Positions 1 to 9,960 of a DNA stretch of 64,000 nucleotides are shown here, piece by piece (within the stretch, counting starts at the first letter, position 1; each line of letters starts with the position of its first letter). Origin of the DNA: Ceratopteris richardii. Taxonomy: Eukaryota > Streptophyta > Polypodiopsida > Polypodiales > Pteridaceae. The stretch covers positions 85,949,511 to 86,013,510 of the forward strand of contig CM035406.1 of assembly GCA_020310875.1 (NCBI GenBank), given 5' to 3'. The notes under the pieces were generated by a model, which worked only from the letters and a program-made list of their open reading frames with translations, ran no database searches and had not been told where the DNA came from. The translations under genes were made by a program, and so were the position numbers.

Positions 1-622
1 GGATAGGTTTCTAACAAAGATTAATGAAGATGACGTCGATATATTTACTCAAATAGACACTCAACATGCTAGATATTGACTGATGTCATGAAGTTTCATA
101 CTCAATCATAATGTCTTTGGCTTTTTGTTTGCAAAATCTACAACTAAGGCACCATTGTCTATGTGTGTATATGCGACTCTTTTTTTATGATAATCATTAA
201 TCTCATGTAATCGATTTTGGAGTGATATAGACATTTTTGAAAATCATAAGACTTTTATTTTTTTTTGAACAAGGTTTGGAGTTTAATTTTTGCATGAGAA
301 GGATATTTTAATGTTGGATCCTCAATCATTAATTCTTATTGCAACAATTTTAAGATAATTTTACGTCAAATACCATCAGAAAGTGGGTAATAAGCATCCC
401 AAATATCCAATTTCTACCACACATCCAATAAGATATAGCAATCTAAACTTGAGTTGAAAGATGGCAAGGGAGGCCTATTAAGCAAGGAGTTTCTCTTTGC
501 TTATTAAGTATAAAGATTAATAATGCCAAAGGTGCATATCGAAGCGAAGATGCATCAAGAAAACTGTTTTAGGATTATTCATTGATCAATCAGCAATTTA
601 TATTGTTCTATATTTGTTTCAG
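1..622. repeat. Family X repeat, 5' part (copy X1)
   Basis: Non-coding or heavily decayed leading part of repeat family X. The same sequence recurs at about 7,820-8,537 and 29,020-29,860, so it is a dispersed repeat and not unique DNA. On the plus strand the first 80 bases match a short coding-like stretch that is longer in the copy at 7,730-7,915. The rest is AT-rich. No start or end signal of a known element class was found in it. Confidence 0.75.
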
Positions 623-831
623 ATGTCTATGAGTAATGAGTCTACGAATGAGTCTATGAGTAATGAGTCTACAAATGAGAATACTATTTCTACATCTTCT
701 ATTTTAGAGTATTTGTTGCCTTCACCAATAAGTATAATACTCAATCCAAGCAAAATATAGCTGATATAGAATTAGAAGAAGAGGAGTTCATCAAAAATTA
801 CATTAGTAGTGACACCTTAGTCTCATAATCC
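623..831 (+). pseudogene. Unknown Ser/Asn/Thr-rich reading frame, degenerate (X1)
   Basis: A frame beginning MSMSNESTNES is followed by a short hydrophobic stretch (SILEYLLP) and, after a frame break, an acidic stretch. The same frame recurs at 29,864-30,070 and 52,592-52,780; the third copy stays open longest and reads through NNNTQSKQNVADIELG. Three similar copies suggest that it was once the N-terminus of a real transposon protein. It points the opposite way to the neighbouring gag remnant. I do not recognise a domain and assign no function. Frame breaks near 735 and 756 make this copy non-functional. Confidence 0.45.
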
Positions 832-1084
832 TATGAGTATGGTCTATCTAAGTATTAAGGTGCACAACCATATGGACAATAGTTAGCTAGGTTGATCTTA
901 GTTATTCTATAGACTTAAGCTATTAGACATAGATAAATACTTCTCATAGAACTGAATCAAGTCTTACATCCTAAATTACGCTAAGAAAACACCCTGTGTG
1001 TAGACAAACAATGAGGCCATAGCAAACTCAGTTTTGATCTTCCCATTGGTCTTAATTAATACCTCTTAAAATCATCCTTTATCT

Positions 1085-1924
1085 TTAATATTCTTCAATG
1101 CCACGTAGTCTTATGTGCTTTCTTGTGATGATAATGGCATTCAATATCCCTCTTCCTTGATTTACTTCTACTCTTATTCCATTGAGCATTATTTTCCTTG
1201 TTCTTGATCCTTCCACGTTATTAATTCTTTCCTTGGTAAGAATCACACACATTATACGCATCTCCACTCTAAGTTCCAACCATGGATTTTCTATGAATCT
1301 TCTCACTCAAGAGTGTTGACATATATCAACATTCACCAATTTACCACCAAGTGCACTATTGCTAATAGCTATGCAAAATGTATATCAAGATGATCGCAAG
1401 GCACATAACAACAAGAATGCTTTCATTTGATTATCCATATCCAATTTCTGAGCCTATAGCTCGGAGAATATAGGATCAAACTCATTTATATCAACAACAA
1501 CACTATGTGTGTCCTTCATTCGAAGATCATATAACTTTCTCATCAGATACACTTTATTTGATGTTGTTTCTTTTTCGTATGTATTACATAAGTTCTTCCA
1601 AATTTGTTCTGCATTTTCACAATCTAATACTATAAAGTAAACATTATCTACTATGTGCAATTGAATGGTAGACCTTGCCATTTCATCTAACTCATCCCAA
1701 ATATCATCATCCATATCAACATGCTTCTTTTAGATTTCATGTACTTGCTTCCATTGTCTCCTCTGAATGAGCACATGTTTAATAATATTCTTCTATAGAG
1801 AAAAGTTTGTGCCATCAAATTTTTAGATCTTAAAATGTTATTTACCTTGTAAGTTCAACGTCCTCTTGGGAGCACTAGCACTAGACCCAGGTCCACCAAA
1901 TGTGCTTGAGATTTTTGTTTCCAT
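1085..1924 (-). pseudogene. Ty1/copia gag remnant (X1)
   Basis: Reading leftwards from an ATG at 1,924, the frame carries a copia gag (UBN2-like) region. It includes a stretch ending WDELDEMARSTIQLHI, the NAEQIWKNLCNTYEKE motif and a leucine-rich LMRKLYDLRMKD segment. Near 1,100-1,150 there is a decayed zinc knuckle in which the cysteines of CX2CX4HX4C have mostly become His or Trp. Several stops and frame breaks interrupt it. Sister copies lie at about 30,290-31,119, 53,044-53,890 and 57,139-57,939, with a 5' fragment at 23,695-23,938, all on the minus strand. In an intact element this protein would form the particle shell and bind RNA. Here it is a relic. Confidence 0.8.
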
Positions 1925-2979
1925 GATGATATAGGACTCACTAGAATGAAAATGGAGCTAGAATAGTCTAGGCACCACTAAGGCTCAAGAAAGGATGAAC
2001 AAGTATGAGATTTTAAGAATAAAATCAAAACTCTCTCCAAAAAATAGATTAATGAAAAATAATGAACAACCAAAAGGTATATGTGAGAGTGAATGTGCTC
2101 ACATCAATAAGTATATCAAGGAATAAATTGACCACTATATAGTTGGCAAAACCAAAAAAGAATTAGATAATCTTTTGCTAGAGTCTCTTTTGCAAAATGA
2201 GCATATGACCAATGTCAAAATCTCGTAAAACTACAAGTACTAACATTGAAACCTACATAGTGAATTCCTAACTCTACTCCATGTAATTAGTTACCCAAAG
2301 AATGCCAATTAGGCTTATCAATCACCTATGAGCAACTAGCATACATCTCCTATAATGAGACTAGATAAATCCACTTGCATCACCAAATAGATACTTACAT
2401 CTGTGTGTCTCCTAGTTAAAAAAACTCACCACAACCCTCTTTATCAAATGTAAAAGGCTTTATGCAAAAAGTTTAACTCCTATATCAATGAACACATGGA
2501 TCTACATAAGGGGTATTCATAGGATTATATGTAGTATCTATGTGCTTAATAGATGTTTTGCAATGCTACTAAAAGGTTGAATTGATAGCCCAAACACTGG
2601 CCAAAAATACCTGTATGTGTCTATCCATCCACTCTGTTATTAGGCTCAATGCAAGAAACTAGAAAATTACTACCACCACGTGCTATAGAGATGACTCTCC
2701 TCCCAACCTTTTGCCTCTATATATAGCTGCTTGAATCAACGAGGATGACAAATATAAGTTGAGTCTACAGGTGCATGTGCAATCTCCTCCACTCCTTTAA
2801 TATCCTCTACTAGAGTCTACTAGTGGTTTGAGTGATCTCGACCACTACTTTAGTACCTGGCACTAGAGTCCATCAGTGGTTGGTGTACTCTTCACTTGAG
2901 TTAAGTCCCACTAGGCTCAAGTTAACTCACATTTTCTTGAGTTGGAAGACCCTAGAGCTCTTTGGAGAAAATACTCTCT
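1925..2979. repeat. Family X non-coding region upstream of gag (X1)
   Basis: About 1 kb lies between the gag start and the SINE. It is AT-rich, without a supported gene, and repeated at about 24,000-24,860, 31,120-32,080, 53,890-54,940 and 57,940-58,990. Read on the minus strand it holds a TATATATAG stretch near 2,720 and would be the leader or LTR of the gag element. I could not define LTR ends. Confidence 0.5.
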
Positions 2980-3060
2980 TCATGCTCCCCATAGGGGTTG
3001 AACCCTAGACCTCTTCCTTCACAACCTTGAGACTTAACCACTAGGTTAAGTGGATCACTT
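2980..3060 (-). repeat. tRNA-related SINE core (copy 1 of 5)
   Basis: On the minus strand there is an RNA polymerase III A box (consensus TAGCCTAGTGG, here with one change) and, 32 bases on, a B box GGGTTCAACCC. This is the spacing of a tRNA-derived internal promoter. It recurs at 24,862, 32,078, 54,943 and 58,993, always at the same place in family X, so it was probably inserted once and then co-amplified. It cannot be a working tRNA: no acceptor stem or cloverleaf closes around the boxes. The SINE's full ends were not determined. Confidence 0.6.
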
Positions 3061-4127
3061 GATTGAGAGAGCACATGAAATTATACTTAAGTCTAGTCTC
3101 AAGATCTTTAGCCATACATGAGTGACCAAATGGTGTCCGATTTCAAATTTGTCTAAATTTGTCTAAAGCTAGCACACCCTTAGATCATAAACTTACTTTA
3201 TTACATTCTTTCCTCCTTGGGAAAGATTTCAGTCCTAAAAATAAAGCTATAAATAATAACCGTAGGCAACCCGTGAGTCTCATGGTCTTAAATCGGAAGA
3301 ACATGGTCATGTTCTAAAGCTAGAAGAACATGTCTCATCTCTCTGGTGGGATCCCTACCCAATTGATTCAAAACACCATCTAGCTTTGCACTTTGATAAA
3401 CTGGTCAAAGTACAAAATAGTGAGTGAATAATAAGGATGGATCTAAAAACATTCCTAGCCAATTCATTGTATCTTGATGTACAATCCAGACACAGATATA
3501 TGAAATGGCTCTAACTGGCAGCAAACCGAAATGAACAAGTCAATCTTAGACTTGTCATCTTTTGAAGATTGAATACATTCTTGTACAGAACATCTATCTA
3601 GGATGTTTAATTAGTTGTCAAGTTCCAATCTGCTAATCATGGACTTTTACAAAAAGAATCTAATACCATATCTAAGTCACTTCCATATAATTTGGAAAGT
3701 GGACGAAAATACCTAAAAGTATGTATAACAAATTAAAATTTCTAAGATATGAACTTGGTATGAGTCAAATACTTGATGACCAAAGACTTTAACTCAAGAC
3801 TTTAATTTCTTAATGATCTATTTCAACAAGATACTAAAGCTTTGTATCTATCTGTAAGAGAAATAGGCTGCATTCTCAAAAAGATTCATAGAGTAAATCA
3901 AAACATCATCCAACCACAAGATACTACTGTGGTATCCAACATCAATGTGCCGATCCACTGAGATTACATTGATGTGATTTTAATCAAATAATGCTTCACT
4001 TGATACTAAGTTCATGTCTATATTCAATCTTTATGATTCCTTACTAGGAATGAAATTCATGTGCATTACTTAGAGTCAAAAGAGTGAACTTACCTAGTTA
4101 CACTACGAACTTCATGGGTGAAAATTA
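3061..4127. repeat. Family X spacer between SINE and pre-integrase (X1)
   Basis: This is AT-rich sequence with no supported coding region. It matches about 32,160-33,690 and, inverted, about 50,090-51,170; part also matches 20,975-21,750. It appears to be transposon-derived non-coding DNA. Confidence 0.5.
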
Positions 4128-4499
4128 TTATTTCAATGTCAAAGTCCTTTGACCTATATGAGCTAACCTCTTGTGCCGAATTTTCAATTTTGATAAGGTT
4201 TGGCTACCATTACTGAACAATTCAATGCTTCTAGTATCTTGAAGCTCAAATATGAATAATCCACCTGAATTTTCTCCTCTTACTATTCTCTTGAATCCGT
4301 GATATGGATCCTCAACAAATGCTTTATTCTTTGTGAATGTGACCTGCAATCCTTTTTCAACAATCTGACCTATACTTATGAGATTTTTATTAATAATTGG
4401 CACATAGAATACCTTGCTCAATAGGTTGATGTTACCATATGAAGGCTTCACATTTTCTATCTTCTCCATTGTACGCCTTGTGTAATCTTCTGTTTGGAC
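4128..4499 (-). pseudogene. Copia GAG-pre-integrase remnant (X1)
   Basis: On the minus strand the frame shows the copia region between protease and integrase: a LLSKVFYVP block, NKNLISIGQIVEKGLQV, FVEDPYHGFKRI and the decayed zinc-binding start IRHKRLAHIG. The same block is present and better kept in elements A (about 11,130-11,400) and B (about 40,800-41,080). It stops at about 4,128, before the integrase core. It lies on the same strand as the X1 gag but downstream in map order, which is the wrong order for one intact element. The two are therefore separate fragments of a mosaic. Homologues are at 33,690-34,010 (minus) and 49,740-50,080 (plus). Confidence 0.8.
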
Positions 4500-4549
4500 T
4501 TTATGCCATCTCTTGTATTGATGTTTGCTTGTTTCCTCTCCAACAATGA

Positions 4550-4774
4550 TTATATAAGAGCTTTACTCATACACATTAATCCTTCTTTCTCGTCTTCTTT
4601 TGGGAACATCACATCGATAGATTTATGAACATACCTTTTGTAGTTCCAAAGGAATATTACACCAAAGATTGGTTGAAGGTAATTATCTCCACCAATACGC
4701 AAGGTAACTCCTATCCCTTGCACATGATTAATGTTACTTGGAGTAACCAAGAAATAAAGAAAATACATGTGCAC
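4550..4774 (-). pseudogene. Unknown 74-residue frame conserved in three X copies
   Basis: The frame begins MHMYFLYFLV and contains INHVQGIGVTL, FLWNYKRYVHKS and DEKEGLMCMSKA. Nearly the same protein can be read at 34,082-34,306 (minus) and about 49,438-49,659 (plus). It lies just upstream of the pre-integrase block on the same strand. I do not recognise the family. It may be a decayed piece of the polyprotein read in one surviving frame, or a chance frame carried along with the repeat. Confidence 0.35.
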
Positions 4775-4792
4775 TTGCCTAGGACTAGTGGT

Positions 4793-5022
4793 GTGATTTG
4801 AGAAGCTTTTGGTCTTTATGACTCAAGTAGAAAAGAAGGAAAACGTAGAGGGGCAAAAGAGGAATCATTCATAATCCCTTGAGAAGATGAGAAAGGAGAA
4901 AAATCAAAGAGGTGTGATTTGAGGAGCTTCTAGTCGTTATGACTGAAGCAGAAAAGAAGGAAAAAGTAGAGAGGCAAAAGATGAATCATTCACAATCCCT
5001 TGAGAAAGATGAGAAAGGAGCA
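4793..5022 (+). repeat. Tandem 120-bp duplication of a gag-derived segment
   Basis: A unit starting GTGATTTGAG occurs twice head to tail (4,793-4,912 and 4,913-5,022) with a few differences. On the plus strand each unit can be read as a charged segment ending near QSLEK. In the copy at 34,330-34,670 this segment leads into a protease motif, so the source is a copia gag linker. Confidence 0.65.
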
Positions 5023-5795
5023 AATGTAAGTAGAGTCTACAAGTGCATGTGCAATCTCCTCCTCATTATTGGATATTTGAATGGAAGTAGGAACTCCACG
5101 TCATAAAAGACAATGAGGTAAAAAACATGGAGGCCGAGCATGAAACGGAAGATGTGAATTCGAATGAAAAGGTGGACGATACAAAGACAAATGAACAATA
5201 CATGTGGACGATACAGAGACAAATGAAGTATCCAAAATAATCGATGCTGACACTTAAATAAGGTTCTTGTAGTGCTTTCAAGCGATTATAGTTGAGGGTC
5301 TAAACTGAACCTTGCAGTACAAGTGGAGAGAGAAAAACAAAATGCAGATTTGTCTCATATAATAGAAAAGTCAGTTCATAATATCCAAAATCAGAAGGTC
5401 ACTTCATTGTTCATGCCCAGCCTTCAAATGCAAAGAAACATAAGAATAATCAAGTCTCTTTTATATTGGAAAAAATAGCATATTTTTAGGAAACAATGCA
5501 TGCTGCAAAGAAAATGTTAGAAAGAGTCATAGAGACGACAAAATAATCCTGCTGAGTTTAGAACAACATATTTGAGAACTGGAGCATTTTGCAAAATTAT
5601 TTTCCAAAATGCAGCTACATGAATGTTTCATATCAGAGTCTCAAGTACAGCTTGAACTCCATACCCGGCTCTCAAGTACAGCCGGCTGTGGAAGTAGGTA
5701 AACTAAATGTTACGAAAAGGCATGTCAGCTAAGAAGACGTAACTGTGTGGCGGAGAGAAACTACAATAGCAGCAACATAAGAAACGGCAAGGCGA
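5023..5795. other. Intergenic, no gene recognised
   Basis: About 770 bases carry no supported coding region. Near 5,640-5,690 the motif CTCAAGTACAGC occurs twice. This stretch lies downstream of the peptide gene and should contain its 3' UTR. An AATATAAA-like polyadenylation candidate is seen on the minus strand near 5,463, without further support. Confidence 0.4.
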
Positions 5796-5969
5796 TCAGT
5801 TAGAGATAGTGGGCGGATGATGTCTCCTGTGATCAACAAAGTCAGGAGATGCATCATCAGACAAGCCGTGAGAGGGGCCCGACGGAGGCACACGGACGTT
5901 ACGAGGACGAATAGATGTGCTAAATTTGGCGTTGTCGGTAAAACTAAATTCAGCCCCGTTATGAACCTC
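5796..5969 (-). other. In-frame extension of the peptide gene with a third motif
   Basis: Directly after the TAG that ends the peptide gene, the same minus-strand frame stays open to a TGA at 5,796-5,798. It encodes a third motif, VRVPPSGPSHGLSDD, preceded by basic residues (RPRN). This is the best match of the three to the PPSGPS core of IDA-like and PIP-type plant peptides. The TAG may be a recent nonsense change, a sequencing error or a true end; the sequence alone does not decide. A single base would join the frames. Confidence 0.55.
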
Positions 5970-6682
5970 CTACATTGACGACGGTGTGCGTTGCGGTTGG
6001 ATTGGCTCAGGCGGATAGTCAGGGAATTCGTCGGATGAAGGGCCGCATGGTGGGACAGGCGATCGTCTGCGGGGCATATTACGCTGGAAAGAGCTCTTGG
6101 CTGCTGGTATGTAGTCCGAGAGATCAGTGAAAGAAGGAGCAGATGGTGGGATGGGAATCGGCGGTGCAAAATTTAACTGACCAGGGAAAACATTCCGTTC
6201 ATCTCCATTCTGAATCCCTGTCGATCCACGAGGGTTGTTCACGACGTCTACCGTTTCTTGGACATTATTTCCTTCGTCGCCAAGTTGGTGCTGGGCGTCG
6301 AGCAAAGAGCGCGCTCCAAAAACAGTTCCTGCATGCAGTTTTCTGATTTCGGTAAGCGCGGACGCCAGACGAGATCATATAATGAAGGATAATAAAAGCA
6401 CAGAAAGGAAGACGAAGGGATGACGCAGGCAGAGGAAGTGGAAGATCGAGAGAGAAGGTTCGAGAACTAACGCATACACTAAAAGAGAGAGAGAGAGTGT
6501 GTTTTCGAGAACTAACGCACACAGTATGAGAGAGAGAGAATCGTAGTAAACTAACGCACACACTGTGAGAGAAAGAGTCAAGGTTGCGAAACGAAGGAAC
6601 GAAACTCACCAGTGGTTAGAAGAAGCAGCGCCAAAGTGAGGGCAGCACCAGATGTGAGGGAAATTTTGCTTTCCGCAGACAT
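5970..6682 (-). CDS. Secreted IDA-like proline-rich peptide precursor, two exons
   Basis: Exon 1 (6,610-6,682) starts at an ATG and encodes MSAESKISLTSGAALTLALLLL, a signal-peptide-like start. A GT donor follows at 6,609. The 281-base intron ends in TGCATGCAG, and exon 2 (5,970-6,328) continues in frame to a TAG, giving 143 residues. A cleavage site near FGA-RS (about residue 30) is plausible. The mature part has two related motifs about 32 residues apart: PIPPSAPSFTDLSDY (83-97) and PVPPCGPSSDEFPDY (115-129). The core PIPPSAPS equals that of the Arabidopsis abscission peptide IDA as I know it, but the usual Lys/Arg-Arg/Lys-His-Asn ending is missing. By analogy the product would be a secreted signal for a receptor kinase, which is inference. 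No transposon motif is seen in it. A generic proline-rich secreted protein is the main alternative. Confidence 0.6.
6329..6609 (-). other. Intron of the peptide gene with internal minisatellite
   Basis: This GT-AG intron contains three imperfect copies of a 50-65-base unit built from AACTAACGCAYACA followed by a GA-rich run (about 6,465-6,590). The exon boundaries were chosen because they keep phase 1 across the splice and join a signal peptide to a secreted-like tail. Confidence 0.55.
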
Positions 6683-6825
6683 GAGCTAAAGACGTAGGTG
6701 ACGTGAAGGACAACCATTCTACATAGAATCTCGAAGTATAATTAAGATCTTATAGGTCCGTCGGCTCAGAAGAACTCGACAAGTTTCGACTCCCCTTGCG
6801 TAATAATTTTACATGTGAAGTAGAA

Positions 6826-6842
6826 ATATTATATATAAAACC
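6826..6842 (-). promoter_or_regulatory. Candidate TATA box of the peptide gene
   Basis: On the minus strand TTTTATATATAATATTT lies about 150 bases upstream of the start codon at 6,682. Position and composition fit a TATA box. There is no further evidence of promoter activity. Confidence 0.4.
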
Positions 6843-7640
6843 TAAAATAGGCGTTCCTTGGACTAAGGATTGGGGCTTGCGCAGTTAATTGATTCAACCA
6901 TCCTCTGACCTATCGTTAATAGCTCTTGACATGCATATACGGTACAGGAAAAGCATCAGCAAGCTAATTGTTTCCCTCACAAACAAATAATTACCATCCA
7001 TAAAGAACATATAGATTCTACTTTCACTTGAACTTATGGCACAAGAGGTGTCGGCCTAAGTTCAAATGTAGAGGAAGAACACTCCCTCATGAATTTTATC
7101 ATGGTGGCCATGAAGAATGAAAAGTTAATGAGTATGCATAGATCTCAAGAAGCTGAGTCCAATAATGGTCTGTGATAGTTATTGCCTTTGAATCATCGAT
7201 CGTCTTCATGAAAGGGTGGCACACCAAGAAGTCTAGAATTCCTTATATGGATTATCGAGCTATAATTGAATAGTGATTGCTCATCAAGACCCAAAAGAAA
7301 AAAGCTATCGAATGAGGTATCTTTGCATTTTTTCTTCATGCTCTTTGACTCGACCAAGGACTCAACTACCTTCTAATGCCTAATGTGCCACGTGATTTTT
7401 ATGCAAGTTATCGAAAGGTACATACATTATCTCTATACATGGGCAAAAAGAACACATTATGCATATTCCAAACCTATATTGAATGTCTACAAAATATACA
7501 CAATACTGTGTGTGTCAAACCCCAAAAGGAAGATGTCACTTCATGGTGCAAAACAAGTAAGATTTTTAGACACATTGTCTCCAAAGATAGAATCTCTGCA
7601 TGAAGATAAGATTAAATTCATATAGAGCTACACAATCCTA
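6843..7640. other. Intergenic, nothing recognised
   Basis: About 800 bases are without a supported gene. Two overlapping short frames near 7,376-7,625 have no recognisable domain. The end of this stretch, near 7,640, runs into family X. Confidence 0.4.
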
Positions 7641-8537
7641 CAAACGTCGAGAAAGCTCAAGATTTTATTGTACGTTGTGTTTAATATTAATGGTTTATTC
7701 ATATGTTTTCTTTCATAGGTTAATCCCTATTTCGAGTATTGAACAAATTTGAATGGATTGATGATTGAAGAAAGCATTCGAACCCAATTTAGGAGGCTCT
7801 TGATTGGCCTAAGCCTTTCCATGGATAGGTTTCTAACAAAGATTAAAGAAGATGAAATCGATATATTTACTCAAACAGACACTCAACATGCTAGATATTG
7901 GATGATGTCATGATACACCAGTTCTTATTATTTTTATTTAATACCAATTTGTATTATTCTTATTTAATGAAGATTACTTCTTCAATTTATCTTTTTTGAT
8001 ACCTCATAAAGTTGTATACTCAATCATTATGACTTTGGCTTTTTGTTTGCAAAATCTACAACTAAGGCACCATTGTCTGCGTGTGTATGTGACTCTTTTT
8101 TTTTTATAATCATTAATCTCATGTAACCGATTTTGGAGTGATATAGACCTTTTTGAAAATCATAAGACTTTTATTTTTTTTTGAACAAGGTTTCGAGTTT
8201 AATTTTTGTATGAGAAGGATATTTTAATGTTGGATCCTCAATCATTAATTCTTATTGCAGCAGTTTTAAGATTATTTTATGTCGAATACCATTAAAAAGT
8301 GGGTAATAAGCACCCCAAATATCCAATTTCTACGACACATCCAATAAGATATAGCAACCTAAACTTGAGGTGAAAGATGGCAAGGGAGACCTATTAAGCA
8401 AGGAGTTTCCCTTTGCTTATTAAGTATAAATATAAATAATGCCAAAGGTGCATATCGAAACGAAGGTGCATCAAGAAAACAGTTTTAGGATTATTCATTG
8501 ATCAATTAGCAATTTATATTGTTCTATATTTGTTTCA
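7641..8537 (+). repeat. Family X 5' part (X2), interrupted by element A
   Basis: Matches 1-600 and 28,835-29,860. On the plus strand TTTCTTTCATAG at about 7,708-7,719 looks like a splice acceptor. It is followed by a short open stretch including ESIRTQFRRLLIG and RFLTKIKEDE that is also recognisable in the copy at 28,950-29,050. This suggests a decayed spliced transposon gene. The repeat is cut at 8,537 by the LTR of element A. Confidence 0.6.
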
Positions 8538-8729
8538 TGTTGGAGATTCACTCACTAATTATGCATAATGACATAAAGGCAAAGAGAAGCAGAAACAAAG
8601 CATTCAGGAGAAAATAAAACCTTAGTGAAGGGACAAATTCACGACTGTAAATATACAGCGTAGAAACTTCGAGAATTAGAGTTTGTTGAAATCGGATCAA
8701 ATTGTATATAAGAGAGCTGAGATAGATAG

Positions 8730-8766
<37 letters not shown>

Positions 8767-9702
8767 CGCATATGAGCTCGCACATATAGCAGATATAGAG
8801 ATATAGAAGACGCCAGAGATTGCGTATGTAGAGATGAATAATAGAACTTAAATGCCGGGTATTCATTTGAGAGAGATGGTAAGGAGAAACTACTCAGTAT
8901 AGGAGAGTTCTCATGACTATGAGCGAAGTGAGGCTGAGTCATTTTTGTACACATATTCTCTAATAGAAAACACATGTTCATGTGGAAGTTTGAGCGCATT
9001 CTTTGTATGTGAAGAAATCTGAGAGATTTCATGTTACTGTGAAAGTTAGTTAACAGTTATAGTTTTCTCAATAAATATTTTTCGGTACTTCTATGAGTTA
9101 GATCTCGAACTACAGTGTAAAGTTTTGTATGAGATATAGCTTATCTTGTAGCTATAAGTCTCAACTATAAACTGATCAAAGATGTCCGTGAAATGAATAT
9201 ATACACACAGTACAAAGTCTGACCGGAAAGAGGCATTCAGAACTGATGAAGTTTTTCCTTAAACTTCAGATAGAGTTCATTTAGTGAAGGAAGCTCACGT
9301 ATCACTTCCTTACTTCATGTATACACATTTGAAGTAATTACAAACAGAATTTCAGTTGATTCCGGTAATATTCTGGTAAGATTCCGATGATAGTTTGGTG
9401 AAGTTCCGGTGGAACTTTGGTAAGTTTAAAACACTGTTTTGACAAAATTAAGTGACACAAAGATTGTTTAACTCTAAACAAACACAGTAGTGTAAAGTCT
9501 GAAGTAAATCAATTCAGAATTGAAGCTTGAAGGAAATGTGAAGCTTTTTGTAAAGTGAATTTTCGGTGTTCACTGAATACAGTTATAAGTTTTCAGTTTC
9601 AGAAAGTTTGCTAAGCTACTGATGATTATAGAGGTGTTCTAACATCACTCTAGCTTAGTTTCTGTGGTGTAAGCGAATTCTGCAATAAGCGCTACACCAA
9701 CA
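8538..9702 (+). repeat. 5' LTR of copia element A
   Basis: This LTR of 1,165 bases starts TGTTGGAG and ends ACACCAACA, a TG...CA border with short inverted ends TGTTGG/CCAACA. A primer-binding site follows at once. It interrupts family X between TTTCA and sequence not recovered on the other side. It contains a (GA)n run at about 8,729-8,761. The related but diverged LTR of element E is at about 60,730-62,118. Confidence 0.85.
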
Positions 9703-9703
9703 G

Positions 9704-9716
9704 TGGTATCATAGCA
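9704..9716 (+). promoter_or_regulatory. Primer-binding site of element A
   Basis: TGGTATCATAGCA lies one base after the LTR. Plant copia elements usually carry TGGTATCAGAGC here, complementary to initiator tRNA-Met. One base differs within the core. Confidence 0.8.
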
Positions 9717-9960
9717 AGTAAGATCTATTAGTGGTTTCAAAGCAGGTTAATCAATAGTGATATGAGAGTGGTAAGATCCACAAGTGGTAGCAAAAGAGAA
9801 AAGGTTATGAAGAGCATAAAAAGTTTCTCAGAAGAGGAAACGGAAAGAGAATTTGAAGAATTTATATAAAGGAAGGTGAAAGCTCAGGTGATCAACAAAA
9901 AACGTTGTCCAGAAGAGTTCTGAAGTCAGTCTCAAGGTAAAGGTTTATCCGGCATGGGTA

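Noticed and set aside
2980..3060. A functional tRNA gene
   Set aside because: A and B boxes are present, but no acceptor stem or cloverleaf can be drawn around them, and five identical contexts point to a SINE within a repeat.
5729..6169. 146-codon frame overlapping the peptide gene in another phase
   Set aside because: It lacks a signal peptide and motif conservation. The spliced frame with repeated PPSxPS motifs explains the region better.
6265..6609. Ser/Leu/Val-rich frames across the peptide-gene intron
   Set aside because: They come from GA/CT-rich minisatellite units within the intron.
8639..9032. Minus-strand Ser/Leu-rich frames within the element A LTR
   Set aside because: They cross the (GA)n run and an LTR; no domain or start context.
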